37,553 bases of DNA from Candidatus Aenigmatarchaeota archaeon (GCA_016187395.1 JACPJV010000031.1:1-37553); one strand, 5' to 3'. Positions 1-9,545 are shown, counted from the first letter of the stretch. Made by a program: numbers and translations. The notes: generated by a model not told the origin, from the sequence alone.

Positions 1-1
1 G

Positions 2-430
2 CCTCAAAGAGGAAGGGAGGTTCTGGTGAAGGCTCACCCTACAAGAGAGAATGAAGGCGAGCTTAGAGCGGTATGTTCGGGCTTTGGAGAGGGTTTTGTT
101 GTAGTCAAGAAATATGACCCAAGGCGGGCTTTCATGGCATCAGATCTTGTTTTGACTCCATTTTCCACTGTCGCAACAGAGGCATTGTATTGCGGGAAGC
201 CTGTTATAAGTGTCCAACCAGGATTGGTTGGAGAGGACTTTCTTATAACCAATAAGCTGGGAGTAAATCCGGTTGTGTACAGAAAAGAGGATCTGAAACC
301 GGCTCTTGAAAGGGCTATGAACGATCCCGCCTATCAGGAGGAGATGGCAAGAATGCGGGAAGGGTTTGTTCCGGAGGGCAGGGCAACAGAGCGCGTCACA
401 AGGCTTGCTTACGAAATGCTCAATGCCTGA
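2..430 (+). CDS. Glycosyltransferase/epimerase-like protein, C-terminal part (5' truncated by window edge)
   Basis: Open frame continues to the left edge; ...VLTPFSTVATEALYCGKPVISVQPG... resembles the GT-B/UDP-GlcNAc-2-epimerase-like donor-binding region. Confidence 0.5.
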   Translation, partial: PQRGREVLVKAHPTRENEGELRAVCSGFGEGFVVVKKYDPRRAFMASDLVLTPFSTVATEALYCGKPVISVQPGLVGEDFLITNKLGVNPVVYRKEDLKPALERAMNDPAYQEEMARMREGFVPEGRATERVTRLAYEMLNA

Positions 431-983
431 TGAATTCGAAATTCTTCAGCCGGCCGTTTTCCACAACAAACCTGCCTATGAAACCCTGGTTTGTTGCGCA
501 TTCAGACATTTCTTTATGCAGAATTTCTGAGAGGACTATCCTCGTCGGACCTTCATGCGTAACAATGAGCACAGGACCTGTTTCTTTTCTTTCAAGCTCC
601 GTTATAAACGACAGTGCTCTATCCCTGATTTGATGAAGATTTTCGCCGCCTTGTGGAGCTTTATTTAGATCCCAAAAATCACCCAAGGCTTTTTCCACTT
701 CAGCAGCAGGCCTGCCGTTGCATACCCCGAAGTTTCTTTCTCTAAGTTTGCTGATATAAGAAACAGGCAAATGGAGAAAACTGTTTATTATTTCGGCTGT
801 CTGGGAAGCGCGTCCTAAATCGCTGCTGTAAATTATTTTTATGCCGCGATTTTGTAGAATCTTTCCTTTCTCTTCCGCGTCCTCCTTTCCCTTATCTGTC
901 AGGGGAGAATCCATATGTCCTTGGTGTATTTTCTTCAGGTTCCACTCAGTTTCGCCGTGGCGCACAAGGTAGCAGATAAGCAT
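420..983 (-). CDS. Histidine phosphatase (phosphoglycerate mutase-like) family protein
   Basis: N-terminal LVRHGETEWN motif, later VTHEGPTR second catalytic His. Confidence 0.9.
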   Translation of the reverse strand: MLICYLVRHGETEWNLKKIHQGHMDSPLTDKGKEDAEEKGKILQNRGIKIIYSSDLGRASQTAEIINSFLHLPVSYISKLRERNFGVCNGRPAAEVEKALGDFWDLNKAPQGGENLHQIRDRALSFITELERKETGPVLIVTHEGPTRIVLSEILHKEMSECATNQGFIGRFVVENGRLKNFEFIRH

Positions 984-1040
984 GGAAAATTATGGGACGA
1001 ATAAGTTAATAAGTTCAAATAATTTTTCAACGCTCATTAG

Positions 1041-1301
1041 ATGATGGCGGTGATTGGTTTCAGATTCGCATTATACATAAAAACGGACATGGTGCCTTAC
1101 AGACATCTAAGGAATGTCATCTATTTTCTTTTTCCGGATATTAGTGAAGAAAGAGCTCTTTTCAGAAGGAAAAGGCTGGCTGAAAGGTATGGCCTGCCCG
1201 AAGAACGCATAGAGGGGCACATAGAGATTTACAGCAGGTCGCGGTTTGATTCTGCCCAGAAGCGCGAAGGCAACGGGAGTAACTTATTTAAGCGCGGCTA
1301 A
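1041..1301 (+). CDS. Hypothetical protein
   Basis: 86 aa ORF in a non-overlapped position. Confidence 0.4.
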   Translation: MMAVIGFRFALYIKTDMVPYRHLRNVIYFLFPDISEERALFRRKRLAERYGLPEERIEGHIEIYSRSRFDSAQKREGNGSNLFKRG

Positions 1302-1346
1302 ATGGATCGGCAATAAATAGATTTATTACAAGTAATAGACGATCGA

Positions 1347-1610
1347 ATGGGTTACAGTTCAAATCTTCATGATCCCCGGGAATATCTGAGCCTTGCCAGA
1401 AGTGAAATAAGCGCTGCAGTTGTAGCAGGACTTTACACGGCAGGCTTTGGAATCGCAGCATATGGAGGATTCAGATCAAATCAACCAGCAGGCGCCTCTC
1501 TAGCCATGGTTTGTGCGTTGCCATTTGCTGCCATATCCTTATCCGCCCTTGGAGAGGCGTGCTGCCACGTCGGAAGTTTTGTAAGAGCGTACAGGTCCAG
1601 AGGTGTTTGA
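1347..1610 (+). CDS. Small membrane protein
   Basis: 87 aa with two hydrophobic segments. Confidence 0.5.
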   Translation: MGYSSNLHDPREYLSLARSEISAAVVAGLYTAGFGIAAYGGFRSNQPAGASLAMVCALPFAAISLSALGEACCHVGSFVRAYRSRGV

Positions 1611-1611
1611 A

Positions 1612-2292
1612 ATGGATGAAGTTCCTTCTTATAGGGAAGAGGATTATGCACAGATGACGTACGCCGATGAGGAAAAATCATCGGTAGAATCCCAGATAGC
1701 GGAGATAAAAGAAGATATGGGAAAAAACCTTGAGGCACCGAAGGAAGAAAAGAAACGCATAAAGGTTGCAGTTGGAAGCAGGAATCCGACTAAGGTTCAG
1801 GCGTGCCAGACTGTTTTTGGCCGCGCACTTGGAGATGCAGAGGTTATTTCTGTTGAAGTTGATAACAAAGTTTCACGCCAGCCGATGAGCGAAGCTGAGG
1901 CGGTTGAGGGGGCGATAAACCGTGCGAAAAATGCACAAAGGCAGACAGGCGCGGATTACGGCGTCGGGATGGAAGGGTGCATATACGAGACGACGAAAGG
2001 ATATTTCCTTACAGGGTGGTGCGCTGTTGTGGGTAGAAAAGGCAATCTAGGTCTCGGAAGCGGCGGGCATATAGAAGTTCCGCTCAATGCTGTGGATATG
2101 ATAATGCTGAAGAGAAAAGAACTCGGAGAGGCAATGGACGAGATTACAGGCGAGAAAAACATCAAGCAGCGCATGGGGACGATAGGCATATTAACAAAGC
2201 AGCACGACGACCGCGAGAGCTCGTGGGAGACGGCGCTCCTCTACGCGCTGGCGAAGATAATAAATCCGGAGATGTACGAGGTGGTTGTATGA
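1612..2292 (+). CDS. Inosine/xanthosine triphosphatase-like (DUF84/YjjX family) with N-terminal extension
   Basis: IKVAVGSRNPTKVQA...DYGVGMEGCIYE...TGWCAVVGRKG...GSGGHIEVP typical of the DUF84 NTPase family. Confidence 0.85.
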   Translation: MDEVPSYREEDYAQMTYADEEKSSVESQIAEIKEDMGKNLEAPKEEKKRIKVAVGSRNPTKVQACQTVFGRALGDAEVISVEVDNKVSRQPMSEAEAVEGAINRAKNAQRQTGADYGVGMEGCIYETTKGYFLTGWCAVVGRKGNLGLGSGGHIEVPLNAVDMIMLKRKELGEAMDEITGEKNIKQRMGTIGILTKQHDDRESSWETALLYALAKIINPEMYEVVV

Positions 2293-2633
2293 GCAACGAA
2301 AGATTAATTGTAGAAGGTGTAAGGGCTAAATGGCGCCGTATAGGCGAATACATTGGACAAGTGTTTGATATGGGTACTGATCTCTGTAATTTATACAGAG
2401 ACTACATAATAGGAACTAGAGAAAGAGATTGGGATAATCACAGAAGAAGGGCAGATACCCATAACTTCTGGAGAGAAGTCCAATCCATTTTGCCCCCTTA
2501 CCTTCATTTTACAGAAGAAGAGATGAATCTGGTTGAAGGCGATGTTGCTGCAGCAGACCAGATGGCTATCGCATTGGGACGTTATCACCCTGAATTTTCA
2601 AGACTTGGCACTGAATTTCATGTGAGGAAATAG
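2289..2633 (+). CDS. Hypothetical protein
   Basis: Start overlaps the stop of the DUF84 gene (ATGA); 114 aa. Confidence 0.6.
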   Translation: MSNERLIVEGVRAKWRRIGEYIGQVFDMGTDLCNLYRDYIIGTRERDWDNHRRRADTHNFWREVQSILPPYLHFTEEEMNLVEGDVAAADQMAIALGRYHPEFSRLGTEFHVRK

Positions 2634-2660
2634 AATGATAAGCGATTGATGTGAAATAAA

Positions 2661-3179
2661 TCATTTCTTCTTCCTGTCCCTTATCAGAAACTTTTCCGGG
2701 GTTTCGTCAAGGTCGGCAAACAGATCAGCCGCCTCCTTCAGCTTCGCAGACGTGCTTTTGCCAAAGGCAACCACTTCTACGCGGCAGCCGACAGCCCGCT
2801 TCAGGTGATCAACCAATGGCACGTAATCACCGTCGCCGCTCACGATGACGACGACATCAAGCTTAGGTCCAAGCTCAATTGCATCCACTGCCAGGCCGAC
2901 ATCCCAGTCGCCTTTCTTCTGGCCACCCGGGAATATCTGCAAGTCCTTTGACTTCACTTCCCAGTTTGCACTCCTCAATGCCTCGAAAAATTTCTCTTCG
3001 CCGAGCTCATCCGCTTTCACTACATATGCAATGGCACGGATAAGCTTGCGGCTGTTAAGAGATCTTTTCATAAGCTCAAAATAATTCACCTTTGCCTTGT
3101 ACAGATGCTTTGCTGAATAGTATAAGTTCTGCACGTCTACAAAGATTCCGACACGCTGGTTTTCGTAAGCCTGCTGCAT
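2661..3179 (-). CDS. NYN/LabA-like PIN-fold protein (DUF88)
   Basis: GIFVDVQNLYYSA...KGDWDVGLAVDAIEL...VVIVSGDGDYVPLVDHLK. Confidence 0.9.
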   Translation of the reverse strand: MQQAYENQRVGIFVDVQNLYYSAKHLYKAKVNYFELMKRSLNSRKLIRAIAYVVKADELGEEKFFEALRSANWEVKSKDLQIFPGGQKKGDWDVGLAVDAIELGPKLDVVVIVSGDGDYVPLVDHLKRAVGCRVEVVAFGKSTSAKLKEAADLFADLDETPEKFLIRDRKKK

Positions 3180-3242
3180 GCAGATAAATAGAATTCCATG
3201 TATAAAAGCGGTTTGGAATCTTAACCGATTGCGTTTACTTAA

Positions 3243-3367
3243 GGTATGGTAAATAGGAAGCCTCTGTGAAATCAGTGGGGCTTGAGAATAGGCTGTTTCA
3301 ATCCATGAAAGTTCCTTCTATCAAAGGAAACAGCCATTTCCTGAGGCGACATTTACAACATGCCTCC
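3243..3367. ncRNA. Candidate structured RNA
   Basis: Outer helix GGTATG/CATGCC + GTAAAT/ATTTAC, then GCCTC/GAGGC, plus internal hairpin GGCTGTTTC...GGAAACAGCC; no ORF. Confidence 0.4.
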
Positions 3368-3414
3368 CTACTTTCTTGCTCGGTTAAATCATACGTTAAG
3401 TTAATAAAACCATC

Positions 3415-3849
3415 TTAACTTGTTTCATCGTGGGTCCTGAATTCCGACCAGCCTACTTTCTTGTCGAGGACAGCCTTTTTTATTTCATTCTGGTTTTTTG
3501 TAAGATGCGAAGATCCGGACTTTACTTCGCAGAATACTATTTTGTTTATTTTGCCTGCGCTATTGCCATCGAATATAACAAGATCTACCGGATCGCCTAT
3601 CCATCTTACATCATGAGGATCGTAAGGAAATTTATCCAGAAAAGGAACGAGCTTTTCAAGTGTCTTGCCTGACAGAACGCGCCCACTCCGCGCAGCTGCA
3701 TCAGTGCGTATGCGCACTTCTTCTTTCTCAAGAAATTCCTTTACACGCTGTTCAAAGCTTCTTTGCAGTAAACGATTCTGAAACCAGAAATAAACGGCAA
3801 CGAAAATAAATATAATTGCAAATATTCCAAAGACAATCTCGAGCACCAT
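3415..3849 (-). CDS. Membrane-anchored predicted endonuclease (Holliday-junction-resolvase-related)
   Basis: N-terminal TM; GDPVDLVIFDGNSAGKINKIVFCEVKSGSSHLTKNQNEIKKAV = PD-(D/E)XK pattern. Confidence 0.75.
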   Translation of the reverse strand: MVLEIVFGIFAIIFIFVAVYFWFQNRLLQRSFEQRVKEFLEKEEVRIRTDAAARSGRVLSGKTLEKLVPFLDKFPYDPHDVRWIGDPVDLVIFDGNSAGKINKIVFCEVKSGSSHLTKNQNEIKKAVLDKKVGWSEFRTHDETS

Positions 3850-3918
3850 GATAATGAATATGCAATTACTTATTTATTCCTTGCAGCACTATAATTATAA
3901 ATAGCCTGTAAAGGCAAA

Positions 3919-4584
3919 TTGATTACGATGAGGCGAATTTTTGCGAGCAAGGACTCGTTTGCGCCTGCTGCCGGTGTTATATTTCTACTTCTCATAGCAG
4001 TGCTGTTTGCCGTATACGCTGATACTTCTTTAAATCCGTCGGGGCTGCTTCATGGCGGAAGCAGTGCTCCAGAATGCAGTGATCACGTGGATAATGACGA
4101 TGATGGTTATACAGACTACAATTCAGATCCCGGATGCTCAAGCGCGACAGATGCAAGCGAGTATGGAAATAAATGTGACAACGGCATAAACGACGACAGG
4201 GACGGGCTTATAGACTATCCTGACGATCCTGGCTGCTCAAGCATCAAAGACCTGAACGAATATGCATCTCCTCTTGTGCACTGCGATAATGGAGTAGATG
4301 ACGACAAGGACGGAAAGATGGACTGGCCTGCAGATGAGCAATGTGAGAATGCAGAAGACAAGACAGAGGCAGACGATTCTTGCACAGACTCAGACCGAGG
4401 TAAAAGTTACAAAATCAAAGGGGCAATATACGGAATAAACAATGATACAAAATTCAACAGGACGGATTATTGCACAAATGCAACCCATTTGCAGGAATTC
4501 TTCTGCAGCGGAATGAAAACAAACCAGATAACCAGCAGGTGCAGATACGGATGCCTAAGCGGAGGATGCAAGACATCACGGTAG
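3919..4584 (+). CDS. Secreted Cys-rich protein with CxDxxDNDxDGxxD repeats
   Basis: Signal/TM segment then repeats CSDHVDNDDDGYTDYNSDPGCS / CDNGINDDRDGLIDYPDDPGCS / CDNGVDDDKDGKMDWPADEQC. Confidence 0.85.
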   Translation: MITMRRIFASKDSFAPAAGVIFLLLIAVLFAVYADTSLNPSGLLHGGSSAPECSDHVDNDDDGYTDYNSDPGCSSATDASEYGNKCDNGINDDRDGLIDYPDDPGCSSIKDLNEYASPLVHCDNGVDDDKDGKMDWPADEQCENAEDKTEADDSCTDSDRGKSYKIKGAIYGINNDTKFNRTDYCTNATHLQEFFCSGMKTNQITSRCRYGCLSGGCKTSR

Positions 4585-4585
4585 A

Positions 4586-5947
4586 CTATTTGTACGCATC
4601 TCTCTTCTTTTCATCACGCTTTGATGTGTAAACGCCTGCTTTACCAGCGTAGGCTTCGCCTGCATGGAATCCTGCATAAGCAGATCGCGAGAAGGCTGAG
4701 TAATCGCCGATACCAACGGCTTTTCCTTCATAACCACCTTTTTTGCCTTGTTCTTGCATAGCTGCACCGGTCTCAGGCTTCCACTGCAAGTTAAGATATT
4801 TTTGCCTGAACATTTCAAATTCATCAATCCATTTTATGAATTTTGGAGCAGACGGCGGCATGCCTGTCATGAATTTCCACAGGAGTTTAGGGTTTTTAGG
4901 GTCGCTGATGTCAAAGGCGTACATATGAGCGTCCCATGAGCCGACATAAAGGATATTCTCGGAAACAACAGGCGGCGATAAGACAGGACCTGCTGTCTGG
5001 AAGCGCCAGATGAGCGACCCATCCGCAGTATTCAGGGCATAGATGTTGCCGTCGTTGGAGCCTGTGTATAGAATGCCTTTATGAACAAACGGAGTGTCGT
5101 AAAGTATCCTGTCACCTGTCGCATATCTCCACATTTGTGTCGCATCTTTCATGGAAAATGAATATACATTGGAGTCGAAGGATGTTGCGAATATTTTTCC
5201 ATTTTCTATCGTCGGGGAACTTAATTTTGCCCCTACATCTTCTTTCCAAATGGTTTTTCCCTCGTCATTCACCAAATAAAGCCTGTTGTTCCAAGAACCG
5301 AAAGTTAATACGAAGTCACTGCACTCCACACCTTTGCGGCTTCTTACGTCTGCGATAAATCTGCCGTCAGGGCTTGCGAATGCTCCATTCGTTGGCCAAT
5401 GCTCCATGTTTACTTTCCATAAAACTTTGCCATCAGGCGCTATGCACTGATAGTTTCTTTCAACCCACGATCCTACAAAAACGTTGCCATTCACCACGTC
5501 AGGCGAGATGATGATGGGCTTGCCCATATAATGTTTCCACTTCAATGTTCCGCCGGAATCGAGGCAGTAAAGGTATCCGTCCATGGACGTCACAAATATT
5601 TTGTCCTCAAAGGCTGCCGGAGAGGTAAAGATAATATCATTTGTCCTGAATTCCCAGAGAAGGCTTCCTGTTTTTGCTTCCAGGGCGTAGACAAAACCGT
5701 CTGTCGAACATGCATAGAGAACGCCCTTGTCAACAACAGGAGAGGACAACCCAACCATACCCCGAGTGCGGAATTTCCAGTTTAGTTTTCCATTATTCTT
5801 GTTCAAGGAATATACATGGAAATCAGAGGAGCCGAAGCAGATGTCGTTGCCGTCAACAAAGGCGTAAGAGACAATACTTCCGCCAGGTTCAATTCCTTCC
5901 AGAAGCCTGAAAGGGTCTGGCTCTGCGATTTCGGAGATGTCAGCCAT
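4586..5947 (-). CDS. PQQ-like beta-propeller repeat protein
   Basis: Repeated GxLxWxFxT blades (NGKLNWKFRTRG, TGSLLWEFRTND, DGSLIWRFQTAG). Confidence 0.85.
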   Translation of the reverse strand: MADISEIAEPDPFRLLEGIEPGGSIVSYAFVDGNDICFGSSDFHVYSLNKNNGKLNWKFRTRGMVGLSSPVVDKGVLYACSTDGFVYALEAKTGSLLWEFRTNDIIFTSPAAFEDKIFVTSMDGYLYCLDSGGTLKWKHYMGKPIIISPDVVNGNVFVGSWVERNYQCIAPDGKVLWKVNMEHWPTNGAFASPDGRFIADVRSRKGVECSDFVLTFGSWNNRLYLVNDEGKTIWKEDVGAKLSSPTIENGKIFATSFDSNVYSFSMKDATQMWRYATGDRILYDTPFVHKGILYTGSNDGNIYALNTADGSLIWRFQTAGPVLSPPVVSENILYVGSWDAHMYAFDISDPKNPKLLWKFMTGMPPSAPKFIKWIDEFEMFRQKYLNLQWKPETGAAMQEQGKKGGYEGKAVGIGDYSAFSRSAYAGFHAGEAYAGKAGVYTSKRDEKKRDAYK

Positions 5948-5955
5948 AAAATAAA

Positions 5956-6600
5956 ATGGCAAGAGCGGATTTAAGATTGAGCCTCTATATTGCTGATCAT
6001 ATGGCAAGAGCGATTCCAGGGCTTTTGATGGTAGACAGTTTTGATGTTACACCTGAAGTGACTTATGGCGCAGATGGGCGCGCAAGAATACTTCAAACGT
6101 ATTGCGTCTTTAATGGTGTATGCAGAATGGCTTCAGTTTATGAGATTCGAGACGACGGAACAATTACAGAATGGCACCAGGATCCTGAGCACGGCGACTG
6201 GCCAGAACCGGTGCCAATGAGCAGAGAGAGATTAAGCGATTTGAGAAGGTACAATTCAGGCACTGTGCATGTCGATGATGTGTTGGGTCGTTCCAAAGAA
6301 GAGGTCGAAAGAGTTTTTGCTAGAAAAAAGAGACCAGTCAAGCATATCGATTCACCAATGCCTGTAGAAGAGGAAAATCCGATAGAAGCGGCATTGTATT
6401 TGACGCATATCGGAGGCGAATGGGCAATACTTTCTCATCGACCAGAAAGGCCAAAAACATTCTATAAAGAATATAGATTTCCTGATCTTAGATACAGAGA
6501 AGCTGTTGGCCTTGCATTAACATTAGCTATGTCGCTGAAAGGTAAAGATCCCGACGAAGTCGACTTGCCAGAAAAATTACCATTCGACCCAGAGCAATAA
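5956..6600 (+). CDS. Hypothetical protein
   Basis: 214 aa uninterrupted ORF, low competing coding. Confidence 0.6.
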   Translation: MARADLRLSLYIADHMARAIPGLLMVDSFDVTPEVTYGADGRARILQTYCVFNGVCRMASVYEIRDDGTITEWHQDPEHGDWPEPVPMSRERLSDLRRYNSGTVHVDDVLGRSKEEVERVFARKKRPVKHIDSPMPVEEENPIEAALYLTHIGGEWAILSHRPERPKTFYKEYRFPDLRYREAVGLALTLAMSLKGKDPDEVDLPEKLPFDPEQ

Positions 6601-6618
6601 TTACATTCTCCCGCGTTC

Positions 6619-6634
6619 ACAAAGCTTATATAGT
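6619..6634 (+). promoter_or_regulatory. Putative rRNA promoter (BRE/TATA)
   Basis: AAAGCTTATATAGTTTATT about 320 nt upstream of the 16S 5' end. Confidence 0.5.
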
Positions 6635-6775
6635 TTATTAAGGGTATACAATGGTTCGCAGGGTAGAGTATTTCTATGATCCTGCTGGCCTGTAAGCGAA
6701 GCTTATGGGTGAATTTTTGTGATGCCTAAATGCGCGAGCTATGGGTATCTATCGAGAGCTCTTCGGAGCGATGAA

Positions 6776-6849
6776 GGCCGTAGCAACCGGCGTGACTAGA
6801 AGTATAAGCCTTCGGCTTGCTATGATCAGTCGCGTGACCAGCTACGGCC
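6776..6849 (+). other. Long leader hairpin upstream of 16S
   Basis: GGCCGTAGC ... GCTACGGCC with nested ATAAGCC TTCG GGCTTGCTAT hairpin. Confidence 0.5.
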
Positions 6850-7648
6850 AAATATGAGCGCCTTATCTCATGATAAGGCATGATAGAGGTATGAGTGACG
6901 AATCGCAGGGACAATAATTAAACCAATAGTGCATAAACCCGCAAATTCTGGTTGATCCTGCCGGAGGTCACTGCTATCAGGGTTCGGCTTAGCCATGCGA
7001 GTCATTGTTGCAAGACAAGGCGTACTGCTCAGTAACACGTAGCTAACATGCCGTTTCGAGGGGGATAATCCCGGGAAACTGGGAATAATACACCATAGGC
7101 GAGGGATGCTGGAACTGCGCCCTTGCTGAAAGCCAGAGATGAATGGAGCGATGCAAAGCATCGCTCAAGTCGATTCTGGCACGAAACGATTGGGCTGCGG
7201 CGGATTAGGCTGTTGTTGAGGTAAAAGCCCAACAAACCGATAATCCGTACGGGTCATGAGAGTGATAGCCCGGAGATGGCTTCTGAGACATGAAGCCAGG
7301 CCTTACGAGGCGCAACAGGCGCGAAACCTTCCCAATGCGCGAAAGCGTGAGGAGGGAACCCTGAGTGATGCAGGTTTTCCTGCATCTTTTGCTTACTGCA
7401 AAATGCATTCCGGTGCTTCGCACCGGAGGTTTGTTTAGGTAGGCGAATAAGGGGTGGGCAAGACGGGTGCCAGCCGCCACGGTAATACCCGCGCCCCAAG
7501 TGGTGACCACGATTATTTGGCCTAAAGCACGCGTAGCCGGGCCGGCGGGTCTCTGGTGAAATCTGGCAGCGAACTGTCAGAATGGCCAGGGAAACTACCG
7601 GCCTAGGGACCGGGAGAGGTCTGGGGTACGTTGGAGGTAGGGGTAAAA

Positions 7649-7749
7649 CGAGCCTCTTTCTTTTATAAAAAGAAAGACCCTCGGGAGAAAGAAAACTTTG
7701 CGAGCTTTGCCCGCATGTTATTAATAGAACGGAAAGAAGGCTCTTACAT
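7649..7749 (+). other. ORF-less insertion (mini-intron candidate) in 16S at ~E. coli 695
   Basis: GGTAGGGGTAAAA | insertion | TCCTTTAATCTCCAACGG. Confidence 0.75.
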
Positions 7750-7857
7750 TCCTTTAATCTCCAACGGACCACCTGTGGCGAAGGCGCCAGACTAGAACGG
7801 ATCCGACGGTGAGGCGTGAAAGCTAGGGGAGCGATTGGGATTAGATAAGCTTTTTCT

Positions 7858-7954
7858 TTTAAGGGCGAATGGACGTTTTCCTGCAGGAAAACGTCAGTTT
7901 GTTCGCGAAAAACCTTGGAATAAGAAATATTGTATAAAGAAAAAGTTCTAAACA
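7858..7954 (+). other. ORF-less insertion (mini-intron candidate) in 16S at ~E. coli 787
   Basis: GGGATTAGATA | insertion | CCCCAGTAGTCCTAGCTGTAAACGATG. Confidence 0.85.
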
Positions 7955-8054
7955 CCCCAGTAGTCCTAGCTGTAAACGATGCCCGCTCGGTGTTGCAAGA
8001 CCTTAGGGGTTCTGTAGCGCCTCAGCGAAGGCGTTAAGCGGGCCGCCTGGGGAG

Positions 8055-8120
8055 AGAGAAGTCGCAGCGATAAGCTTTATACACTTCACTGTGTAAACCA
8101 TGTTGTGGCATTTCCCCGAA
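8055..8120 (+). other. ORF-less insertion in 16S at ~E. coli 888
   Basis: GCCGCCTGGGGAG | insertion | TACGATCGCAAGGTTGAAA. Confidence 0.75.
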
Positions 8121-8139
8121 TACGATCGCAAGGTTGAAA

Positions 8140-8959
8140 TCAGTGGTTTGAATGGATCAATTAGAATTGAAGAAACTAACCGCGGCTATGAACAAAGCAA
8201 TTAAGAAACAAAAGGTTGAGCGATTTATTGCTATGAAACCCGAGGCCGTACTTATCATAAGACTCTCTCTTGGATTGAGTCAACGTGAATTTGTTAAGCT
8301 ACTAAACGGCAAACTTTCGCAAGTTACACTTGTCAAGTATGAGAAAGGAAATGCAAATAAAATACAAGCACATATAGCCAAGAATGTAGCTTCTATTGCT
8401 CCTAAAAGATTAAAGGTAGATGCTGTTTTGCGAAATTATAAAAGATTTTCAATGATGCACAGAGGCTATATGCCTAGGGGAAGAGCCAGAAAATTGCAAG
8501 AACTTTCCCTTAAGAAAACAACTAAAATGCAAAGAAAGCTTTGGGGGCGTTTGGGAGCAATGAAGGCTAATGCAAAACAAAGGCCAACAGAGCAGGAAAT
8601 GCAAATACAAAATCTTCTGGAGAAATTGAAGATTTCATATACTACACACGAATTGATAGAATCTTCCGGTTTGAAATTTAACATAGATTTTGTAATTCGA
8701 AAGGGAAATCGCATTTGTTTTCTTGAAGTAAGCAAACGAAAACACGATATCTCAATACTTGCCCAAGCTTATGGATATAGATCCAGAGTTCTACGAGAGA
8801 CCTATCCCAGAGCGAAATTTGTAGCAATTTTTGATGAAATACCTTTAGGGCCTTCAGAAATACTTAATAAGGAATTTGATTTGATTTCAGATTCAAATTC
8901 TCTCAAAGTCGTGGAAGAGTTTCTTCTTTCTTTTTGATTCTCGAACTTCTGACAACTAA
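8140..8959 (+). mobile_element. Intron with endonuclease ORF in 16S at ~E. coli 908
   Basis: AAGGTTGAAA | 820 nt | CTTAAAGGAATTGGCGGGGGAGCAC; near the known archaeal 908 intron site. Confidence 0.85.
8152..8937 (+). CDS. Intron-encoded protein: HTH-like N-terminus plus PD-(D/E)XK-like nuclease domain
   Basis: LIIRLSLGLSQREFVKLL...LVKYEKG (XRE-like HTH); FNIDFVIRKGNRICFLEVSKRKHDI (D...ExxK pattern). Confidence 0.7.
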   Translation: MDQLELKKLTAAMNKAIKKQKVERFIAMKPEAVLIIRLSLGLSQREFVKLLNGKLSQVTLVKYEKGNANKIQAHIAKNVASIAPKRLKVDAVLRNYKRFSMMHRGYMPRGRARKLQELSLKKTTKMQRKLWGRLGAMKANAKQRPTEQEMQIQNLLEKLKISYTTHELIESSGLKFNIDFVIRKGNRICFLEVSKRKHDISILAQAYGYRSRVLRETYPRAKFVAIFDEIPLGPSEILNKEFDLISDSNSLKVVEEFLLSF

Positions 8960-9545
8960 CTTAAAGGAATTGGCGGGGGAGCACTACCAGGGGTGGAGGC
9001 TGTGGTTCAATTGGATTCAACGCCGGGAACCTCACCAGGGACTTGAAGAGAAATGGAATTTCTCTTAATTTTCCAACTCTTCGAGCTGGAAAAGACAGCA
9101 GAATGAGGGTCAGCCTGAAGGGCTTACCTGACAAGCTGAGAGGAGCTGCATGGCCGTCGTCAGCTCGTGGTGTGAACTGTCGTGTTAAGTCACGAAACGA
9201 GCGAGACCCACACTGCTATTTGCTACGTTTCTCTCCGGAGAAACAGCACTATAGCGGGACCGCTGGTGCTAAGGCGTATGAAGTTGCGAAGCAACTTTTT
9301 CGCAGCAAGACCAGAGGAAGGAGTGGTCGACGGCAGATGGAAGAAGTTTTTCTTCCAGCCGAAGTCTGTATGGCCCGAATTTCCTTGGGCTACACACGGC
9401 CTACAATGCGCAGGACAATGGGATGCAACACCGTAAGGTGAAGCCAACCTCTTAAACCTGCGCCTAGTTCGGATTGGGGGCTGCAACTCGCCCCCATGAA
9501 GCCGGAATCCCTAGTAAGCGAGGGTCATCATAACAGCAAGTTGAA

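Noticed and set aside
7254-7955. Long minus-strand ORF (233 aa) and other ORFs overlapping conserved 16S sequence
   Set aside because: They overlap conserved 16S blocks, have no recognisable domains, and look like chance antisense frames.
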